Part shown: piece after piece, positions 42,165-51,376 of the stretch
Position numbering within the stretch: the stretch's first letter is position 1
Layout of the letters: the number at the start of each line of letters is the position of its first letter
NCBI GenBank assembly: GCA_029866965.1
Contig: CP123444.1
Span: forward strand, 3,042,501 to 3,106,500
From: Flavobacteriaceae bacterium YJPT1-3
GTDB lineage: Bacteria; Bacteroidota; Bacteroidia; Flavobacteriales; Flavobacteriaceae
DNA: 64,000 nt
Direction: 5' to 3'
Position numbers and translations under genes: made by a program
The notes under the pieces: model-generated
The model's database searches: none
What the model saw: the letters and a program-made list of their open reading frames with translations, nothing else
Told to the model about the DNA's origin: nothing

Positions 42165-42749
42165 TTACTGGCGTTTCAAAAGGTTTTCATGGATTTGAAC
42201 GACCCTTTTTTTGGTGCTTTCCAGGTCAATATTCTCGATGATAAAATCGGCTAATACTCTCTTTTTTTCATCCGGCCATTGGGCTGCCATTCGAGCCTGA
42301 ACCGCTTCTTCGGTCGTTTGGTCTCTCTTCATGACCCGCTCGACACGAAGGTCTTCAGGGGCGGTCACTAAAATCGTATAATCACAGGCTTTGTAATTCC
42401 CGTTTTCGAATAAAATTGCGGCCTCCTTGATCACATAAGCGGCCTTTTGTTGCTCGGCCCAAGATTGGAAGTCGGTGCCTACCCGGGGGTGTACCAAAGC
42501 ATTCAGCTGTTCTAGCAGGTCACGATCATTAAAAACCCGAGCAGCGACATAGGGTCGGTCCAACAGCTCTTCCTTATAAGCTTCTTCGCCTAACAACTCT
42601 ATGATCTCTTGTTTGAGCTCCGCCGACTGATTCATCAGGTATTTAGCACGCGTATCCGCAACATAGACCGGAATCCCCAATGCTTCGAAGAAAGACGCCA
42701 CTGTACTCTTCCCGCTTCCAATGCCTCCGGTGAGCCCCACAATCATCAT
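42165..42749 (-). CDS. coaE: dephospho-CoA kinase
   Basis: This 194-residue protein has the P-loop VGLTGGIGSGKSTVASFFEALG, VYVADTRAKYLM and late LVTAPEDLRVERVMKRD. CoaE catalyses the last step of CoA synthesis, phosphorylating dephospho-CoA at the ribose 3'-OH. Its start overlaps the YbbR gene stop by 4 bp. Another CoA gene, coaBC, lies 9 kb away on the same strand. Confidence 0.94.
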   Translation of the reverse strand: MMIVGLTGGIGSGKSTVASFFEALGIPVYVADTRAKYLMNQSAELKQEIIELLGEEAYKEELLDRPYVAARVFNDRDLLEQLNALVHPRVGTDFQSWAEQQKAAYVIKEAAILFENGNYKACDYTILVTAPEDLRVERVMKRDQTTEEAVQARMAAQWPDEKKRVLADFIIENIDLESTKKRVVQIHENLLKRQ

Positions 42750-43699
42750 TTGACCAGGATGTATTGAATGCGATTCTCAAGCACTCGGTAGTCTTGAATA
42801 CCCTCGGGTGCACTGACCACACGTGGAATCATAAAGGAACCCTCGGTATCGGCCTCCTCAAAGTCGCAAACCACTTTAAAGTTATTGGCAAGAATGGTAT
42901 TGTACTGCTCCACCGCTACCCGATACTTAACACGGACCTCCTTTGGAAAGATTTTTAATTGTTGATCTTCTGGGACATTGATCAGCTCCACCGGAACTTT
43001 AGCCTCCGCCTCCGTGAATTTATCCACTTGCACCGTATAGTTCAAGGTATAGACCTCAGCCGATACATGCGGTCCAAAGCCGGTGGTATCGATGTCGAGA
43101 CTTCCCTGCAATGCGGAGCGTACTTCTTCTTGCTGCAATTGCTTAGTTGGGATAGCCTCCAGGGTATCCATCAGCCCCCGGGGGCCGGAAACGAAGAGGG
43201 AGTCCGGTACCAGTTCGATCTCCCCGGTACGGTCATAGCCGGAGGCGAAATCAAGTTCAATACGCGACGCTACCGGGAGTTTCTTGGTCACCAATTCGTC
43301 CAGCGTAAACCAAAGTGTATCCGGTTGCATGCTTAAGGGTTCAATCCCCTTTAAGCGGGTATCCATCCGGTCCAAATTCTCCTCCAGCAGATAGTAATAG
43401 CGGTTCCCGGACTGGTTCCTGACTTCGGAGAGATCGATCTCAAAGGTGGGCGACCACATGGAAAAACGCAGAAAATAGTAGCCCTGAGCGCGCATACGCA
43501 CCACCGCCTCCTGAGTGGAGGCTTGTTGAATGATCTTGCCTTCGGGCAGATTAACGTAGCTCAACGCGACATTGGCACTCTCTGTATAGGTTTTGGTCAA
43601 TTTGATCAGGAAGGAAATAAGAGCAGTCACCACTAAAAAGGCCAGAAAAACGCGAAGGTTGTGGTTCTTAAAATCGAATAATTTCTTATTACTTTCCAT
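42746..43699 (-). CDS. YbbR-domain membrane protein
   Basis: ATG 43699 (MESNKKLFDF) gives 317 residues. One membrane helix is near residues 14-32 (LRVFLAFLVVTALISFLI), followed by YbbR-type repeats in the periplasm (LPEGKIIQQA, PVASRIELDFASGYDRTGEIELVPDSLFVSGPRGLMDTLEAIPT, VPVELINVPEDQQLKIFPKEVRVKYRV). In Firmicutes the relative CdaR regulates c-di-AMP synthesis; here no DAC gene is adjacent, so a regulatory role is only possible. Operon: glycosyltransferase, this gene, coaE. Confidence 0.85.
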   Translation of the reverse strand: MESNKKLFDFKNHNLRVFLAFLVVTALISFLIKLTKTYTESANVALSYVNLPEGKIIQQASTQEAVVRMRAQGYYFLRFSMWSPTFEIDLSEVRNQSGNRYYYLLEENLDRMDTRLKGIEPLSMQPDTLWFTLDELVTKKLPVASRIELDFASGYDRTGEIELVPDSLFVSGPRGLMDTLEAIPTKQLQQEEVRSALQGSLDIDTTGFGPHVSAEVYTLNYTVQVDKFTEAEAKVPVELINVPEDQQLKIFPKEVRVKYRVAVEQYNTILANNFKVVCDFEEADTEGSFMIPRVVSAPEGIQDYRVLENRIQYILVK

Positions 43700-43708
43700 G
43701 GGCAAAAG

Positions 43709-44707
43709 TTAATCAAAAAATAAGTGGGGGAACCGCTCTTCAGGATGCTGTTTTAAAATATGCAAAGCCCACCACGAGGTTAAATAACCGGTACCATAGC
43801 CATAAAATTGTACGCCTACAGCCCGTAAGGCCAGTACTGCTGTAGTCCAGCTTTTGGTCTGCATCCAGGCTACCAAAAAAATAGCCGTCAAATACCCGAT
43901 CAATAGGGTGATGGGCCACCACCAACCTGCAACGAGCAGGAGCAGCGAGAGCAGCGTAAAGAGCAGGGCCAGGGTGGGCAACCAAAAGGTAGCTTTCGCG
44001 AAAGCAGGATACCGCTGATTTAGAATGGGACGCACCAATCCGAACTTATGCACCTGCGTATAGAATTTACTCCAACTCAGGCGCCGTTTGTGGTAGACAT
44101 AGGCATTGGGAAATAATCGCGTCTCGTAGCCCAATTCCCAAAGCTTAAAAGTCAATTCCGGATCTTCCCCGGGATGGATCTTCCCAAAGCCGCCACTTTG
44201 AGTGAAGGCTTCTCGAGAAAGTCCCATATTAAAGCTTCGCGGCTGAAACCGACTCAGGCTGCGGCTGCCACCCCGCACCCCACCGGTGGTCAAAAAAGAG
44301 GTCATGCTGAAATTGATCGCCTGCTGGAGGGCGGAAAAATCAGGATGGGCGTCATCAGGACCGCCAAAACAATGCACAAAGCTTTCCTGCAGTTCATAGT
44401 CTACGGCTTTGAGATAATGCGAAGGTAGCACGCAGTCAGAGTCCAGGATCAAAAAATAATCGCTCTGGGCCCGTTCCATCCCGTAATTGCGGGAAGGTCC
44501 GGGACCGGTATTTTCTTTGAAATAATAGCTGATGTGCAGTTGGGGAAAGGCAGCAACCACCTCTTTGGCCGTCAATTTCGAGCCGTCTTCTACGATAACC
44601 ACCTCAAAATCCTTATCAAAGTCAAGCTGGGCCAAGCTCTCCAGCAATTCTCTGACCTCCTCCGGACGATTGTACACAGGAACAATAAAGGAATAGGCAT
44701 ACTGCAT
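43709..44707 (-). CDS. family 2 glycosyltransferase with C-terminal TM helices
   Basis: This 332-residue protein has a GT2 (GT-A) domain: FIVPVYNRPEEVRELLESL, FEVVIVEDGS, GPGPSRNYGMERAQSDYFLILDSDCVLP (DxD-like DSD) and GEDPELTFKL. Two membrane helices span about residues 240-295 (FWLPTLALLFTLLSLLLLVAG and following). It probably builds a surface polysaccharide or lipid-linked glycan on the inner membrane's cytosolic face. The palindrome at 43992 encodes AFAKA on the minus strand. Confidence 0.9.
   Translation of the reverse strand: MQYAYSFIVPVYNRPEEVRELLESLAQLDFDKDFEVVIVEDGSKLTAKEVVAAFPQLHISYYFKENTGPGPSRNYGMERAQSDYFLILDSDCVLPSHYLKAVDYELQESFVHCFGGPDDAHPDFSALQQAINFSMTSFLTTGGVRGGSRSLSRFQPRSFNMGLSREAFTQSGGFGKIHPGEDPELTFKLWELGYETRLFPNAYVYHKRRLSWSKFYTQVHKFGLVRPILNQRYPAFAKATFWLPTLALLFTLLSLLLLVAGWWWPITLLIGYLTAIFLVAWMQTKSWTTAVLALRAVGVQFYGYGTGYLTSWWALHILKQHPEERFPHLFFD
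43992..44005. repeat. GCTTTCGCGAAAGC palindrome (exact)
   Basis: Lies inside the glycosyltransferase gene and is read as AFAKA. Confidence 0.95.
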
Positions 44708-44769
44708 GCAGGTAAAGCTAGGGCAAAAAAATTCCCGTCACAAGATTGAGGTGATCTATCTCTTCCCGG

Positions 44770-47685
44770 CTAGCGCTTGAGAATACGATGACGCTGCAGA
44801 CGATCTCCACTTCCTGTCTCCAACAAATACATGCCGCTGGATAGGTTCTGGAAAGGGATTTCAAAGCTTTGCGTTTCTACCTGCTGCTGAAAGAGAAGTT
44901 TACCGCTTAGATCGTACAACTTCACCCTGCCCAGAGGCTGCTCTGACTGTAAGTACAGGAAGTCCTTGACAGGATTGGGGTAGAATTGCAGGGAGGTCAG
45001 GGTACGATCGTCCAAACTGAGAATACTCTCGTCATACGCCCCAATGCTAAATTCTCCCCCACCAGTTCCAGCTCCGAAGACCCGAACGGTAAGTAAAGTT
45101 CCCGGGGTCAAATCAGACAATTCCGCTTTCGCGAAAGCGTCCAATCCACCCCCATCATCGCATAAGATCTCTACTAAAGACCCACAATTTCCGGTATATA
45201 CACTCAGTGCCGTTCCGGTAAGAGGTTGCTCCCCGCCGGCCTGGGTTTCTATCGTCAGGTTACCGGAGTCCGGCACAGTCACTTCAAAGAAAATATCCCT
45301 GCTGGAGGCATCAAAACCCCCGCAGGTCGGCGTCGGAGTGGTCGACGAATTACCGGCAGTCAAGGTACTGCGCAGACTAGCCGCCTCTTCAAAATTATTC
45401 TTCGGATTTAAGGTCACTGCCGCATCACAATCGTCATTAGCAAGCACACAGCTCACTTGAGCTTCCCAACCGCTGCGGTTGAAGGAAACATCAGAACGGA
45501 ACACTACCGTAAGAGTCCCGGCTTCTGCTGTAGAAATAAAAGTAGCGGGGCCGGTAACTTCAGCAGATAATTGAGTACCACCGGTACCTATCCCCTCATA
45601 AACTTCGAGATAATCAAAATTGGCTTCCAAATCGACTTGGGTAAATTCCAAAAGTATGGATTGCCCGGGCTGATCGGGACCAAAATAATAGAATTCATTC
45701 TCCCCATCTCCATAGTTGCCATTTGGACCGCCACTGTCAAAAAAGTCTTGTCCACAACTGATAAACGTACTAAAGTCGGCCGCGACGCCATAAACACTGG
45801 TCCCTGCACTTTGCGGATCACAAAGTGCACGAACAAAGGCCTCATAGGAGGTGTTTGAAAGGAGTCCGTTTAATTTTACTTTGAACGTAACCGCATCGAC
45901 CACTCCGGTCAGAACGGGGGTATCCGAATAGGGGTTGTCCCCTGCATTCACGACCACATATTCATAGCCGGAAGCTCCATTGGCATTGGCTTCCCAGGTT
46001 AAGGCGGCCGTATCCGGACCGGTGGGCATGACCTCCGTATTCTGAGGTGAATCGCAATTACCGATTGTGACAAAGAAAGCCGGATCGTAAAGAAATTGAG
46101 CTTCACAATTGGCGATCACATAAGCCTCATAGGCCGTTCCGGGAACAAGTTCAGAGACAATTACGTTAGTCTCATTGGTAGCGGTCTGACCGGATTGAAC
46201 AGGCGTCGCGGTCAGGGGATCTGAGCCGGCAGCGAAGACTGCCCAGCGGTATCCATCGGGGTCAAAATCAATATCGTTCCAGTCCAGTTGCACCGAGCTT
46301 TCGCTGATAGCACTGGCCGTAATTTCGGGATCAATGCAGAAACTCTCTTCGATGGAAACATCATCGATCAGGATATCATTAAAGAAAGGGGAACCACTAG
46401 CCGTGGTGATGTTCGTAAAGAGTACCTGTACCGGACCACTAACGGTAAAATCTGCGCCTAAATTGATCACAAACTGTTGCCAGCCGGCTTCGCCCTGCGT
46501 TTGCTGATTGATCGCCGTGAAAACCGACAAGGCTGCTCCGTCAAAAACCGATACTTCCAGGGTATTGTATGAATTAGGTTCATTGCTATTGCTGCTAAAC
46601 ACCCAAAAACTGATAATGGGGTTCTCCAGAGCAGACACATCCACCAAGGGCGATGCCAGTGTCGAGCGATCTCCATTTTCGTTGACTGAGCTATCGATCC
46701 AGGCAAAAGCATTACTGTCCAAACTGCCGCTGGTATGGTCAGGGGCATCCAAGGCGTCATAATCAGGCTCTTGATTGTACTGCCAGGCCTCCTCTCCCCG
46801 CTCCCGCCAGCACACGGGCGTAATATTGGTATCAAAGGTTTGCACCAGGGGTGCGCTAACCGGGTCACATAAGGTAAAAATAGCTTCTGCTGCACTCAAC
46901 CCACTTACCCCTTCCCCACCGCAATCACTGCGGATGTAAAGATCATAATTAGTCTCTGCGTTAAGACCATTCAGGGTGGTAGCAACGGTTCCTGCAGGAA
47001 GGCTTGCGGTTACCTGTGGCGTACCTGTTTCCGTATTGACACCACTTAAATAGGCTAAAAGTTCATAGCCTGAGGCTGCATTATCCACCGGAGTCCAAGA
47101 GAGCTGCACAAACGTATTGCCTACAAAATCAACACTTAGTGCAGCAGGAGCCTGACAAACGGGTGTGGTGGTAAACGATGCAGGACCGGCCCATTGGCTT
47201 TCTTCATCCGTACAGCGGGCGCGAATGTAAAAATCATAGGTCGTCTCCGCAGTCAAGTCCGTGACCAAAAGTTCCTCCTCGCCTGCCATAGCTGATAGCT
47301 GCTGGACTGGATCCAAGTCAGGATCGTCTCCGGTCAGTGTCACAGTAATGGAATAGCCATTGGTAGCCGTATCCGACCCGCGCCAACTCAAAGTCGCTTC
47401 GGTAGCCAAAATGTTGGATGTCTGGAGGTCAATTGGAATGGCACAGGAAGCGCAGCTCACCGCGGTAGTAAACGAGGTATCCGAAACATCGGGATTGGAC
47501 ACTTCAAGCAGGCTATTTCCTTCCGAATCAAATAGGGTGTAGCTGATCTCCTCCGGAAAATCACCGTTTTGAATCCAGCTCAGTTCCAGGTTGTCTCCTT
47601 CACTGACTTCCAGTACAAGCAGTTCAAATTCTCCATCCGCTAAGGTGTAGGGAGTTGTCGCTCCGTTGATCGTGATATTGAGCAA
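44770..47685 (-). CDS. T9SS-exported multidomain adhesin-like protein (body; N-terminus out of frame)
   Basis: This 971-residue reading frame contains several fibronectin type III-like repeats (E-T-x-Y-D-x-Y-I-R-x-x-C pattern) and an anchor-type domain from about residue 280 (VSAPLVQTFDTNI). A CUB-like domain (CGQDFFDSGGPNGNYGDGE) follows, then a bacterial pre-peptidase-type segment and a type A sorting domain (LQFYPNPVKDFLYLQ, LYDLSGKLLFQQ, GMYLLET). It should be exported by the type IX system and fixed on the cell surface. The frame starts at a TTG only because its signal peptide (see 47775-47807) is one base out of frame. Three FN3 repeats lie in tandem, with a fourth before CUB. Confidence 0.85.
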   Translation of the reverse strand: MLNITINGATTPYTLADGEFELLVLEVSEGDNLELSWIQNGDFPEEISYTLFDSEGNSLLEVSNPDVSDTSFTTAVSCASCAIPIDLQTSNILATEATLSWRGSDTATNGYSITVTLTGDDPDLDPVQQLSAMAGEEELLVTDLTAETTYDFYIRARCTDEESQWAGPASFTTTPVCQAPAALSVDFVGNTFVQLSWTPVDNAASGYELLAYLSGVNTETGTPQVTASLPAGTVATTLNGLNAETNYDLYIRSDCGGEGVSGLSAAEAIFTLCDPVSAPLVQTFDTNITPVCWRERGEEAWQYNQEPDYDALDAPDHTSGSLDSNAFAWIDSSVNENGDRSTLASPLVDVSALENPIISFWVFSSNSNEPNSYNTLEVSVFDGAALSVFTAINQQTQGEAGWQQFVINLGADFTVSGPVQVLFTNITTASGSPFFNDILIDDVSIEESFCIDPEITASAISESSVQLDWNDIDFDPDGYRWAVFAAGSDPLTATPVQSGQTATNETNVIVSELVPGTAYEAYVIANCEAQFLYDPAFFVTIGNCDSPQNTEVMPTGPDTAALTWEANANGASGYEYVVVNAGDNPYSDTPVLTGVVDAVTFKVKLNGLLSNTSYEAFVRALCDPQSAGTSVYGVAADFSTFISCGQDFFDSGGPNGNYGDGENEFYYFGPDQPGQSILLEFTQVDLEANFDYLEVYEGIGTGGTQLSAEVTGPATFISTAEAGTLTVVFRSDVSFNRSGWEAQVSCVLANDDCDAAVTLNPKNNFEEAASLRSTLTAGNSSTTPTPTCGGFDASSRDIFFEVTVPDSGNLTIETQAGGEQPLTGTALSVYTGNCGSLVEILCDDGGGLDAFAKAELSDLTPGTLLTVRVFGAGTGGGEFSIGAYDESILSLDDRTLTSLQFYPNPVKDFLYLQSEQPLGRVKLYDLSGKLLFQQQVETQSFEIPFQNLSSGMYLLETGSGDRLQRHRILKR
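45125..45138. repeat. GCTTTCGCGAAAGC palindrome (exact)
   Basis: Lies inside the T9SS protein gene and is read as AFAKA. Confidence 0.95.
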
Positions 47686-47774
47686 ACCACCATTCCAGCC
47701 GTCATTAAAACTGTCGCGGGCTTCCAGGGTGTAGGCACACGCATTTTGAGCTAGTCCAAGCGCAGGAAAGAGAA

Positions 47775-47807
47775 CTAAAAAAAAAGAAAGAGTGCGTTTT
47801 TAGTCAT
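47775..47807 (-). pseudogene. frameshifted signal peptide of the T9SS protein (homopolymer A9/T9)
   Basis: ATG 47807 opens MTKNALFLFF and stops at TAG because the coding strand has nine T at 47777-47785. With ten T the reading becomes LFFLVLFPALGLAQ, a fine signal peptide, and continues in frame through NACAYTLEARDSFNDG into the protein body. This tract could be a phase-variable switch, a mutation or a sequencing error. Confidence 0.75.
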
Positions 47808-47874
47808 AGCTATGATTCGGGCATGGCAATATACTGCGAATCCCGAGCTCAGGCAAAACTATTTCAGGAGGTGA

Positions 47875-48699
47875 TTATTCACCCTCCTCACCGGTCATTT
47901 GATCCATGAGCGCCTGGCTCACTCCCATATTGCTAAAACCACCGTCATTGTATAAGTTCTGCAGGGTCACACGTTTGGTAAGGTCAGAAAATAAAGTCAC
48001 CGTATAATTGGCACAATCCATGGCGGTCGCATTGCCTAACGGACTCATTTTATCGGCATACTCCAGGAAACCGTCAAAACCCTTGACTCCCTGACCCGCT
48101 GTAGTTGGTGTGGGAGATTGAGAAATGGTATTGACCCGAACCTTCTTTTCTTTTCCGAAAAAGTACCCAAAGCTCCGCGCTATGGATTCCAAATAGGCCT
48201 TGTTGTCAGCCATATCGTTGTAGTCCGGAAAGACACGCTGTGCCGCCATATAGGTAAGTGCAACGATACTACCCCACTCGTTCATCGCGTCCTTCTTGTA
48301 TAAGGTTTGCATGGTCTTGTGAAAAGACAAGGCGCTAACATCCCAGCCCTTGGCCGTCCAATCATAATTTTGGTCGGTGTAATGGCGTCCTTTACGCACA
48401 TTGACTGACATTCCAATAGAGTGGAGTACAAAATCCAATTTACCCCCAAGAATACGAGTGGCTTCATCTACCAAATGCTCCAGCGCTTCTTCTGATGTAG
48501 CATCAGCAGGAACGACCTCAGAACCGGTCTTTTCAGCAAGCTTGTCGATCTGTCCCATACGCAAGGCAATAGGTGCATTGGTGAGCACAAAGGTACCTCC
48601 TTCTTCGTGCACACGCTCCGCGGTTTTCCAGGCGATAGAATTCTCGTCCAATGCCCCAAAAATGATTCCTCGTTTTCCTTTAAGTAAATTATAAGCCAT
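47875..48699 (-). CDS. fabI: enoyl-ACP reductase (FabI type)
   Basis: ATG 48699 (MAYNLLKGKRGIIFG) gives 274 residues. NAD-binding and catalytic landmarks: GALDENSIAWKTAERV, the LVDEATRILGGKLDFVLHSIGMS segment, and YMAAQRVFPDYNDMADNKAYLES with the conserved Lys. Like other Bacteroidota FabI it is an SDR enzyme of the last step of fatty-acid elongation. Upstream codons to 48744 are not conserved. It follows recN on the same strand in the common flavobacterial order. Confidence 0.92.
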   Translation of the reverse strand: MAYNLLKGKRGIIFGALDENSIAWKTAERVHEEGGTFVLTNAPIALRMGQIDKLAEKTGSEVVPADATSEEALEHLVDEATRILGGKLDFVLHSIGMSVNVRKGRHYTDQNYDWTAKGWDVSALSFHKTMQTLYKKDAMNEWGSIVALTYMAAQRVFPDYNDMADNKAYLESIARSFGYFFGKEKKVRVNTISQSPTPTTAGQGVKGFDGFLEYADKMSPLGNATAMDCANYTVTLFSDLTKRVTLQNLYNDGGFSNMGVSQALMDQMTGEEGE

Positions 48700-48782
48700 A
48701 GTGAATAATCGGTTTGTTTTGTTTTCAAATGTACTAAAAAGCAAGCCTACGCGCCTAGCGCGGACTTTAAACTTTCTTCAGT

Positions 48783-50435
48783 TTAGTTCAATAGTTGACG
48801 TGCGTGCGAAAGCGCCGTCTCTGAATTGCTTTTGCCCCCCAGCATTTGAGCGATCTCCACGACTCGGTCTTCGGCTTGCAAAGGTTCGATATAGGTCAGT
48901 GTTCGCTGCTCGCCATCTTCTTTGTACACTTTCATGTGATGCTCGCCCTGACCGGCGATCTGCGGGAGATGAGTAATGCTGATCAGTTGCATATGCGCAC
49001 CCATCTGCTTCATGATCCCACCCATCTTAAGAGCGATCTCGCCACTTACTCCGGTATCGATCTCATCGAAGATCAAGGTGGGCAATTGCACGAATTCGCT
49101 TAAAGCGGCTTTCAGAGTAAGCATGATACGGGAAAGCTCTCCTCCGGAGGCGGCTTTCTTTAATTCCTGAGGTGGCATTCCTTTATTGGCACTGAACAAA
49201 AATTCCAATTGATCCATTCCCCGGCTGTTGAGCGCTTCGGTTTTGATCACCTTCAAATTGAAGCGGGCGTTGGGCATACCCAATTCGTCCAGCATGGCTT
49301 CCAGGGTTTTCGCGAGTTGCGGCAAGGCGGCAGTTCGGTTTTTGTGCAGTTCATCGGCTTGTTGCTCTAGTTCCGCTTTCGCGAAAGCGATCTCCTGCTC
49401 CAGCTTTTCGATCCTATCTTCCAGACCACCGGCTTCAAGCATAGCGTTGTCCAGGCTTTCCCGCAGGTCGATCAATTCTTCGACGGTGGCGACCTGATGC
49501 TTTTTCTTCAAATCGTGAATGAGCCGTAATCGGGTGTCCAAAAAGGCCAAGCGTGACGGATCGGCATCCACGGTCTGGGTATAATCATCCAGCGTTTCGG
49601 TGATATCGTCCAGCTCAATGCTCACGCTGTTTATTCGGTTGTGTAAATCTTCCAAAGTGGGTGAGAATGTGGATAATCGCGCTAATTTAACATTGATCTG
49701 TTGAAGTAATTCATTGACGCCATTGTCCGGTTGTTGCAACAATTGATAGGCTTCACTTAGGGCTTCGGTAATTTGCTCGCTATTGTTTAGCGTATTGAAC
49801 TCCTGCTCGATCTCCTCCTCCTCTCCGGGCTTCAGCTGCGCATCCAGCAGTTCCTGTAACAGAAATCCATTGTAATCCGCCTCTTTTTGCGCTTCTTGTT
49901 GACGCTGCTGTAGACTTTTCAATTCATGTTGCTGATTGCGAAGGGTGCCATATCGGACTTGATACGAGTGCAACAAGGACTTGTTTTTCGCGAAAGCATC
50001 CACCACCTGAAACTGATACTCATTTTCCATGATAGTTCTGGTTTCATGCTGGCTGTGGATATCGACCAGTTGAGCACCCAGAGCATTAAGCTGAGAAAGA
50101 TTGACCGGGGTATCATTGACGAAAGCTCGGCTCTTTCCACTGGGAAGGATCTCCCGTCGCACAATGGTGCGTTCTTCATAATCCAGGTCCTCCGCTTCAA
50201 AAAGGCCTTGCAACGACCATTGCTTAAGATTGAACGTGGCTTCGATCACACACTTCTGGTCTGCCGAACCTATACTGGAGAGGTCTGCCCGATTTCCGAG
50301 AATTAAACCCAGGGCGCCTAATAAGATGGATTTCCCGGCACCGGTTTCTCCGGTGATCACCGTAAAACCTTGCTCAAAAGAGAGATGAGCCTTATCGATC
50401 AAGGCGTAATTTTTTATGGTCAGGGTCTCCAGCAC
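48783..50435 (-). CDS. recN: DNA repair protein RecN
   Basis: This 550-residue SMC-like ATPase has Walker A GETGAGKSILLGALGLILGNRADLSSI, central coiled coils (AQKEADYNGFLLQELL; EKLEQEIAFAKAELEQQ), the signature ASGGELSRIMLTLKAAL and Walker B LIFDEIDTGVSGEIALKMG. RecN acts early in double-strand-break repair. Length is normal. It lies between fabI and porD. Two palindrome sites fall here (49375 exact; 49984 variant). Confidence 0.95.
   Translation of the reverse strand: MLETLTIKNYALIDKAHLSFEQGFTVITGETGAGKSILLGALGLILGNRADLSSIGSADQKCVIEATFNLKQWSLQGLFEAEDLDYEERTIVRREILPSGKSRAFVNDTPVNLSQLNALGAQLVDIHSQHETRTIMENEYQFQVVDAFAKNKSLLHSYQVRYGTLRNQQHELKSLQQRQQEAQKEADYNGFLLQELLDAQLKPGEEEEIEQEFNTLNNSEQITEALSEAYQLLQQPDNGVNELLQQINVKLARLSTFSPTLEDLHNRINSVSIELDDITETLDDYTQTVDADPSRLAFLDTRLRLIHDLKKKHQVATVEELIDLRESLDNAMLEAGGLEDRIEKLEQEIAFAKAELEQQADELHKNRTAALPQLAKTLEAMLDELGMPNARFNLKVIKTEALNSRGMDQLEFLFSANKGMPPQELKKAASGGELSRIMLTLKAALSEFVQLPTLIFDEIDTGVSGEIALKMGGIMKQMGAHMQLISITHLPQIAGQGEHHMKVYKEDGEQRTLTYIEPLQAEDRVVEIAQMLGGKSNSETALSHARQLLN
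49375..49388. repeat. GCTTTCGCGAAAGC palindrome (exact)
   Basis: Lies inside recN and is read as AFAKA, in the coiled-coil region. Confidence 0.95.
49984..49997. repeat. iterated palindrome, variant (TTTTTCGCGAAAGC)
   Basis: Lies inside recN and is read as DAFAKN on the minus strand. Confidence 0.85.
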
Positions 50436-50488
50436 GTGTTCAATTTTAGGTAAAGATAAATGGGAATTTCGGCTGCGCCAAACAATTC

Positions 50489-51376
50489 TTAGAAGCTGAT
50501 AGATCGCCAGTAATTGGCCTTGGTAGGAGCTACCCGATTGAGCGTTTCGACCAAATCTTTGATGTTCACCTGGGGTCCGTCAGAAAATACCTGGGAAATC
50601 TCCTCGGCTTTGGCATCAAAGAACACCCGGGTCAGGAAATTATTAGGTCGCTTGTTGTACATACGACGCATCAATTCCAGTGTGTCTGCCAGGTCTTGTT
50701 TGGCTTGTTTTTGATTTTGAGCCATGGTATCCATACCCAGACGATGGTAGTTGTACATCACCTCGTGAAACTCTCCGAAATTGGGAGATAGGAGATCTTG
50801 ATTCAATCGGAAACGGGTTTGCGTATTCCCGCTAGCTTGCCAGCCTGTTGTCCCGCTCTGCTGGGCGGTATTGACAATTTGCTTGGCCAGTTCGAAATAG
50901 GCACGTCCACCATCCTCTTGAAAAGTATCCGCATCAATGCCAATGATGGTGTAGGCATAAAACGCCAGTACTGAAATAAGATTGGATGTATAAATGTTGG
51001 GGTTAAAATTGAGAGGCTGGAACTCGGTGTATTGAAAATTGAAATCCCGATCGTTGAAATTGAATACCGGACTGTCGTAGGTCGAGTTATAAATAGGTCT
51101 CGAAGACTGCACCTGCAGGGTAGCTTCAAAAAAATCAGAGTCGATACGGCGTACGATGATTACCAAACTGCAATCAATACGCTCCTGGTTCTTGACATTG
51201 AGATTGGTCCATTTGGTCTCGTTCATAAACTCCAGAATGTCGCGTTCAAGGGTTTTAAAAACCTGCAAATTATCTTGTCCAGTCTGCTCTGCATTGATGC
51301 TGACTGTACAGTTCAGCTCCTGTGCCTGGGTAAGCACCGAACTGAATACAAGGAAGAAAAGAAACAGTTTACGCAT
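50489..51376 (-). CDS. porD: PorD-type (DUF4835) type IX secretion-associated protein
   Basis: This 295-residue secreted protein has signal LFLFFLVFSSVLTQAQ and the DUF4835 pattern: LNCTVSINAEQTGQDNLQVFKTLERDILEFMNETKW, YTSNLISVLAFYAYTIIGIDADTF, LVETLNRVAPTKANYWRSISF. DUF4835 proteins are linked to type IX secretion (PorD). It sits in the conserved order bamD-rpoZ-coaBC-porD-recN, overlapping coaBC by 8 bp. Confidence 0.88.
   Translation of the reverse strand: MRKLFLFFLVFSSVLTQAQELNCTVSINAEQTGQDNLQVFKTLERDILEFMNETKWTNLNVKNQERIDCSLVIIVRRIDSDFFEATLQVQSSRPIYNSTYDSPVFNFNDRDFNFQYTEFQPLNFNPNIYTSNLISVLAFYAYTIIGIDADTFQEDGGRAYFELAKQIVNTAQQSGTTGWQASGNTQTRFRLNQDLLSPNFGEFHEVMYNYHRLGMDTMAQNQKQAKQDLADTLELMRRMYNKRPNNFLTRVFFDAKAEEISQVFSDGPQVNIKDLVETLNRVAPTKANYWRSISF

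Noticed and set aside
48745-48770. CGCGC-TAG-GCGCG hairpin upstream of fabI as a recN terminator
   Set aside because: It has no clean T-run in the transcribed orientation and lies too far from the recN stop region to be convincing.
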